Shown here piece by piece: positions 61,701 through 64,000 of a DNA stretch of 64,000 nucleotides (position 1 is the first letter of the stretch; every line of letters starts with the position of its first letter). This DNA comes from Carex sylvatica (lineage: Eukaryota > Streptophyta > Magnoliopsida > Poales > Cyperaceae). The notes below the pieces were generated by a model, which had not been told where the DNA came from, ran no database searches, and was given only the letters and a program-made list of their open reading frames with translations. The position numbers were made by a program, and so were the translations under genes. The stretch is from assembly GCA_964058845.1 (NCBI GenBank), contig CAXKVR010000195.1, positions 62,001-126,000 on the forward strand. Reading direction: 5' to 3'.

Positions 61701-62589
61701 TCAGCTTCTTTGCATGATGAAGTTGTACAGGATGATATTGTCAAATTTACTTCAATATCTACAAAGCATGGTAACTTTTTATGGGTCAAAGTTTACACAT
61801 CATGTATTTTAATCATTTCGTACCAGCACCTGACCCGTTTGTACTTAGCTTCTATACTGAACAACAACAAAGCCTTAAGTCCCAAACAAGTTGGGGTAGG
61901 CTAGAAATAAACCCAACCAGAGGAGGGTTTCATTTCCATAAAAGGTACTTGAATTTCCCAAACATCTATATATTTTTGTCAAATATTAAACTAATCTGAA
62001 ATAATGCCCATTTTCAGAAGAGCTACTACCTATACAACGAACAATAATTCGACTCAAAGAGTTTGACATCTCGTCTTTTCTTAACCCTACATACGAGACA
62101 CCTATTCTAGATGACAAAGAAATCCAGTATGAATTTGTCAGTGTGGTTGTAGAAGCATCGGGTTTGTGCAGAGCAGGCTCAGAGAGGTGGAGAGCTGATG
62201 ACCCACTACTCGACTCGTTCTTATATGATGAAATTGGAATTTCATATGATTACTCTGACAATTCAAAGTACCTTTTTGACCTAATAGAGGAAGTGTTGAA
62301 TGAGATAAGGAATAAATTTATCATTACCTCGCCTTGGGTTTGGTCTATTCATAAAATAGTACAGTCTGTGCCAGTGGGCGAAGACCTAATTAAGGAAGTG
62401 TGTAAAGGTATTGATTTGCATTTAAAGCACAAGTTTCCGTGCACACTTGATCAAATAGTTGCAAAAGATATGGAGTATCGGTCCTGGATGGACACTCGAC
62501 CTGATATTGAGGTCATTGATTTAGAAATTGGAGATGATATATTAGATGATCTACTAGAAGAAGCTATTTTTGACTTGTGGTTTTTATAG
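58732..62589 (+). CDS. DUF4378-domain protein (TRM/LONGIFOLIA-like superfamily), 689 residues
   Basis: Six coding exons keep one frame: 58732-58894, 59027-59082, 59821-60801, 61389-61463, 61548-61770 and 62018-62589. The acceptor of exon 4 is TAGAG|GTAGG; the earlier AG would bring an immediate stop. The C terminus (LFDLIEEVLNEIRNKF, VGEDLIKEVCKGIDLHL, DMEYRSWMDTRPDIEVIDLE, DDLLEEAIFDLW) is a typical DUF4378 domain. The long exon 3 is Ser/Lys/Glu-rich and disordered, with MQSVKTLMEEEMAKLIPE near its start. Members with this end include TRM/LONGIFOLIA proteins that bind TONNEAU1 and microtubules, but no M-motif assignment was made here, so the role is only inferred. Without splicing, exon 3 would read on to 60906. 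The start pair ATGATG (58732) leaves a one-residue uncertainty. Introns hold a MITE (59333-59724), a smaller one (60900-61014) and a short repeat (61861-61909). Confidence 0.85.
59333..59724. repeat. Palindromic MITE (family P) in intron 2 of the DUF4378 gene
   Basis: Left end GAGTGAGGTTATGGTACCAT and right end, inverted, GAGGGAGGCTGCGGTACTAT. It is closest to the BCAT-intron copy (21388-21779), sharing the end GCGCTATGCATAGTACCGNA and the same core. Confidence 0.8.
60900..61014. repeat. 115-bp MITE in intron 3 of the DUF4378 gene
   Basis: Ends GAGGTAACAGAAG and, inverted, GAGGTAACGGAAT, followed on both arms by sequence near GATCC. It resembles the BCAT intron 7 element in end and interior motifs. 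It starts 99 bases after the exon 3 donor. Confidence 0.6.
61861..61909. repeat. Short interspersed repeat, second copy, in intron 5 of the DUF4378 gene
   Basis: ACAACAACAA, then TTAAGTCCCAAACAAGTTGG and GGTAGGCTAGAAAT, matching 16677-16731. Confidence 0.6.
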
Positions 62590-63844
62590 AAAAAGAAAAG
62601 AAGAATCAATGTTTACTAATAAGTAACCTGTATGAATAATGTTGTTTGTGTAAATATAGGTCAAAGTTCCTTTTATTAGACAGAGTCAGGGAGGACTCCT
62701 ATTTGAATTTTATGATTTCACTTCTTTTGTATAGGTTTCCCTTCTCACAGTTTTATTCTATATCTGTTGTGTTAGAACTTAGAAGAGCTCTTGTTTTTGT
62801 TTGTGCAACGGTACCGTTATGCTAATAATGGTCAAAATGAAAGAAAAGGGTACAGATTTTTTTTTTTTTTTTTTTTTCATTTTGAAAACTTGACTGATGC
62901 AGTCAAGGTTATATTTATAAATAAAAAAGTTCATTACAACCACTGCTTCAAATTCATCGATAAATAAATAAAAGCAAAAACAGATGAGCTTCTAACACCA
63001 GGGCCACCTGTTTGCAAATGACCTACATGCATACTCTACGTGATGGAGCAGCAAAAGAACACCTGCTTCCTCATGCCAATTTCTCCCATAGCCTGCTCTC
63101 TTCAACAATTCTGACAGCCAGGGTGTGTGCTGGTAACTTCGTTCCTCTAAAGATTAGAGCATTTCTATTCTTCCATATATATATATGCCAACATGCAAAA
63201 GGGGTACAGGTTGGGTAGATGAAATTCATTGGTTAACACTTTTGAAGTTATGATCTCATGGTCATGGACAAACTGTAAAACTGCATTTATATTTAGAGTT
63301 TTAACATTGTAGTTAAACAGTAAATAAGCATGTCATTTTTCATTTTGACATTTCCAAATGAACGTAATTCAACATTACAAACAATGGTACTGTTAACACA
63401 TAAGCAATGTAAATGATATAGATACTAATATTATTATTATTCACAACATCATGTATTACTTTACTTTAGTGGATAATATATAACATTAAGGCATGTCACC
63501 CTAGTTTTTTTTTATTTTTATTCAGACATACTGATGTAGATTTTCATCCTACTTTCTTTAACCGGATATAGCAGTAGGACCAATTTGGTAAAAAAATGAA
63601 AACATTCAAGGATCACTATGATACTTTTCGTTTCTTTTGATAAAAATCTCCACCCAAGTTAACCTACAATGGAAAACAGATCTGGCATTACACTTCATCT
63701 TTAGTAGCTAACACTAATGCTCATTAATTTTTACCAGAAGAAGAAGAAGAAAACTGAGTACTAAAGATAAATTGAATTATTTTTATACATTAGGTAACTA
63801 ATTAACTATTTTTTCTTGCTTTTCCTCTTCTGGTAAAAATAAAA
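62590..63844. other. Convergent intergenic region between the DUF4378 and RopGEF genes
   Basis: Contains the 3' UTR of the DUF4378 gene, a poly(T) tract (62856-62878), and probably the 3' UTR of the minus-strand RopGEF at its right. No other gene recognised. Confidence 0.6.
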
Positions 63845-63961
63845 TCATCTCTGCTTTACAGATGCATCAGTAAAAAGAACATCATCAATCAATGAAACAA
63901 TGTTGTGTGCCAGGCTTTCTAACACTCTCGAGTAGCTCTCCAGTACCGATTGTCCGACATC
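63845..63961 (-). CDS. ROPGEF: RopGEF (PRONE domain), last exon only
   Basis: On the minus strand, an acceptor TTTCAG (63967-63962) opens 39 codons to TGA 63847-63845. They read [20 protein letters not shown] then [27 protein letters not shown]...IDDVL is the conserved end of the PRONE domain of plant Rho (ROP) guanine-nucleotide exchange factors. The rest of the gene lies beyond the right edge. A GTAAAG within the last codons could act as a donor to a further 3' exon, so the true C terminus is not certain. Confidence 0.75.
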   Translation of the reverse strand, partial: DVGQSVLESYSRVLESLAHNIVSLIDDVLFTDASVKQR

Positions 63962-64000
63962 CTGAAACAAAATTATTTTAACTCGTTTTGTATGCAACAC

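Noticed and set aside
1..64000. LTR retrotransposons or integrated viral sequences
   Set aside because: No reverse transcriptase, integrase, coat or movement protein motif and no LTR pair was seen in any of the frames examined.
1..64000. tRNA, rRNA, snoRNA or miRNA genes
   Set aside because: No A/B-box cloverleaf or rRNA sequence was recognised. Several MITE hairpins could produce small RNAs, but there is no sequence evidence for a defined miRNA.

Overview
The window is nuclear DNA of a flowering plant, most likely a eudicot. It is AT-rich, its genes are interrupted by GT-AG introns, and its protein-coding genes (YODA-type MAPKKK, PIP1 aquaporin, USP-kinase-U-box E3, plastid BCAT, DUF4378 protein, RopGEF) are plant families. 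I cannot name the species. No rRNA, tRNA, CRISPR array or reverse transcriptase was recognised.

Genic left third. 1-3390 (+) is the 3' part of a YODA-like MAPKKK. 5197-7574 (-) is a complete four-exon PIP1 aquaporin whose TATA box lies 22 bp from a 107-bp MITE. 10.4-13.2 kb holds a pyrimidine-rich leader with a telo-box and the decayed exons of a WDR43/UTP5-like WD40 gene. 13993-18993 (-) is a complete nine-exon gene for a USP / coiled-coil / kinase / U-box protein of 844 residues. It is divergent from 19850-25386 (+), a complete ten-exon plastid branched-chain aminotransferase of 419 residues. Every exon junction of the PIP1, U-box and BCAT models was checked for frame.

Mobile middle (about 26-57.6 kb). 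First comes a decayed Mutator-like (MULE) region on the minus strand, with FAR1-type transposase exons and a C48 (Ulp1-like) peptidase ORF. That ORF is split by a hAT-type element, which holds a palindromic MITE, which holds a further element. Next are a second MITE cluster at 35.2-36.4 kb, two CACTA (En/Spm) left termini at 41692 and 43075, a TNP2 transposase with two in-frame stops (45230-48499), and a TNP1-like remnant near 50.4-50.9 kb. Last are two related MULEs, each with a perfect 9-bp target-site duplication: a 974-bp fold-back element (51936-52909) and a 4289-bp element (53268-57556). The longer one carries a plant mobile domain (PMD) pseudogene facing a truncated MuDR-type transposase.

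Genic right end. 58732-62589 (+) is a six-exon gene for a DUF4378 protein (689 residues). 63845-63961 (-) is the last exon of a RopGEF that runs off the window.

The host genes are unrelated to each other in pathway. The most unusual material is the PMD/MuDR composite element, its internally deleted relative, and the nested insertions in the FAR1/C48 MULE. A family of palindromic MITEs has at least five copies, two of them in introns of host genes.
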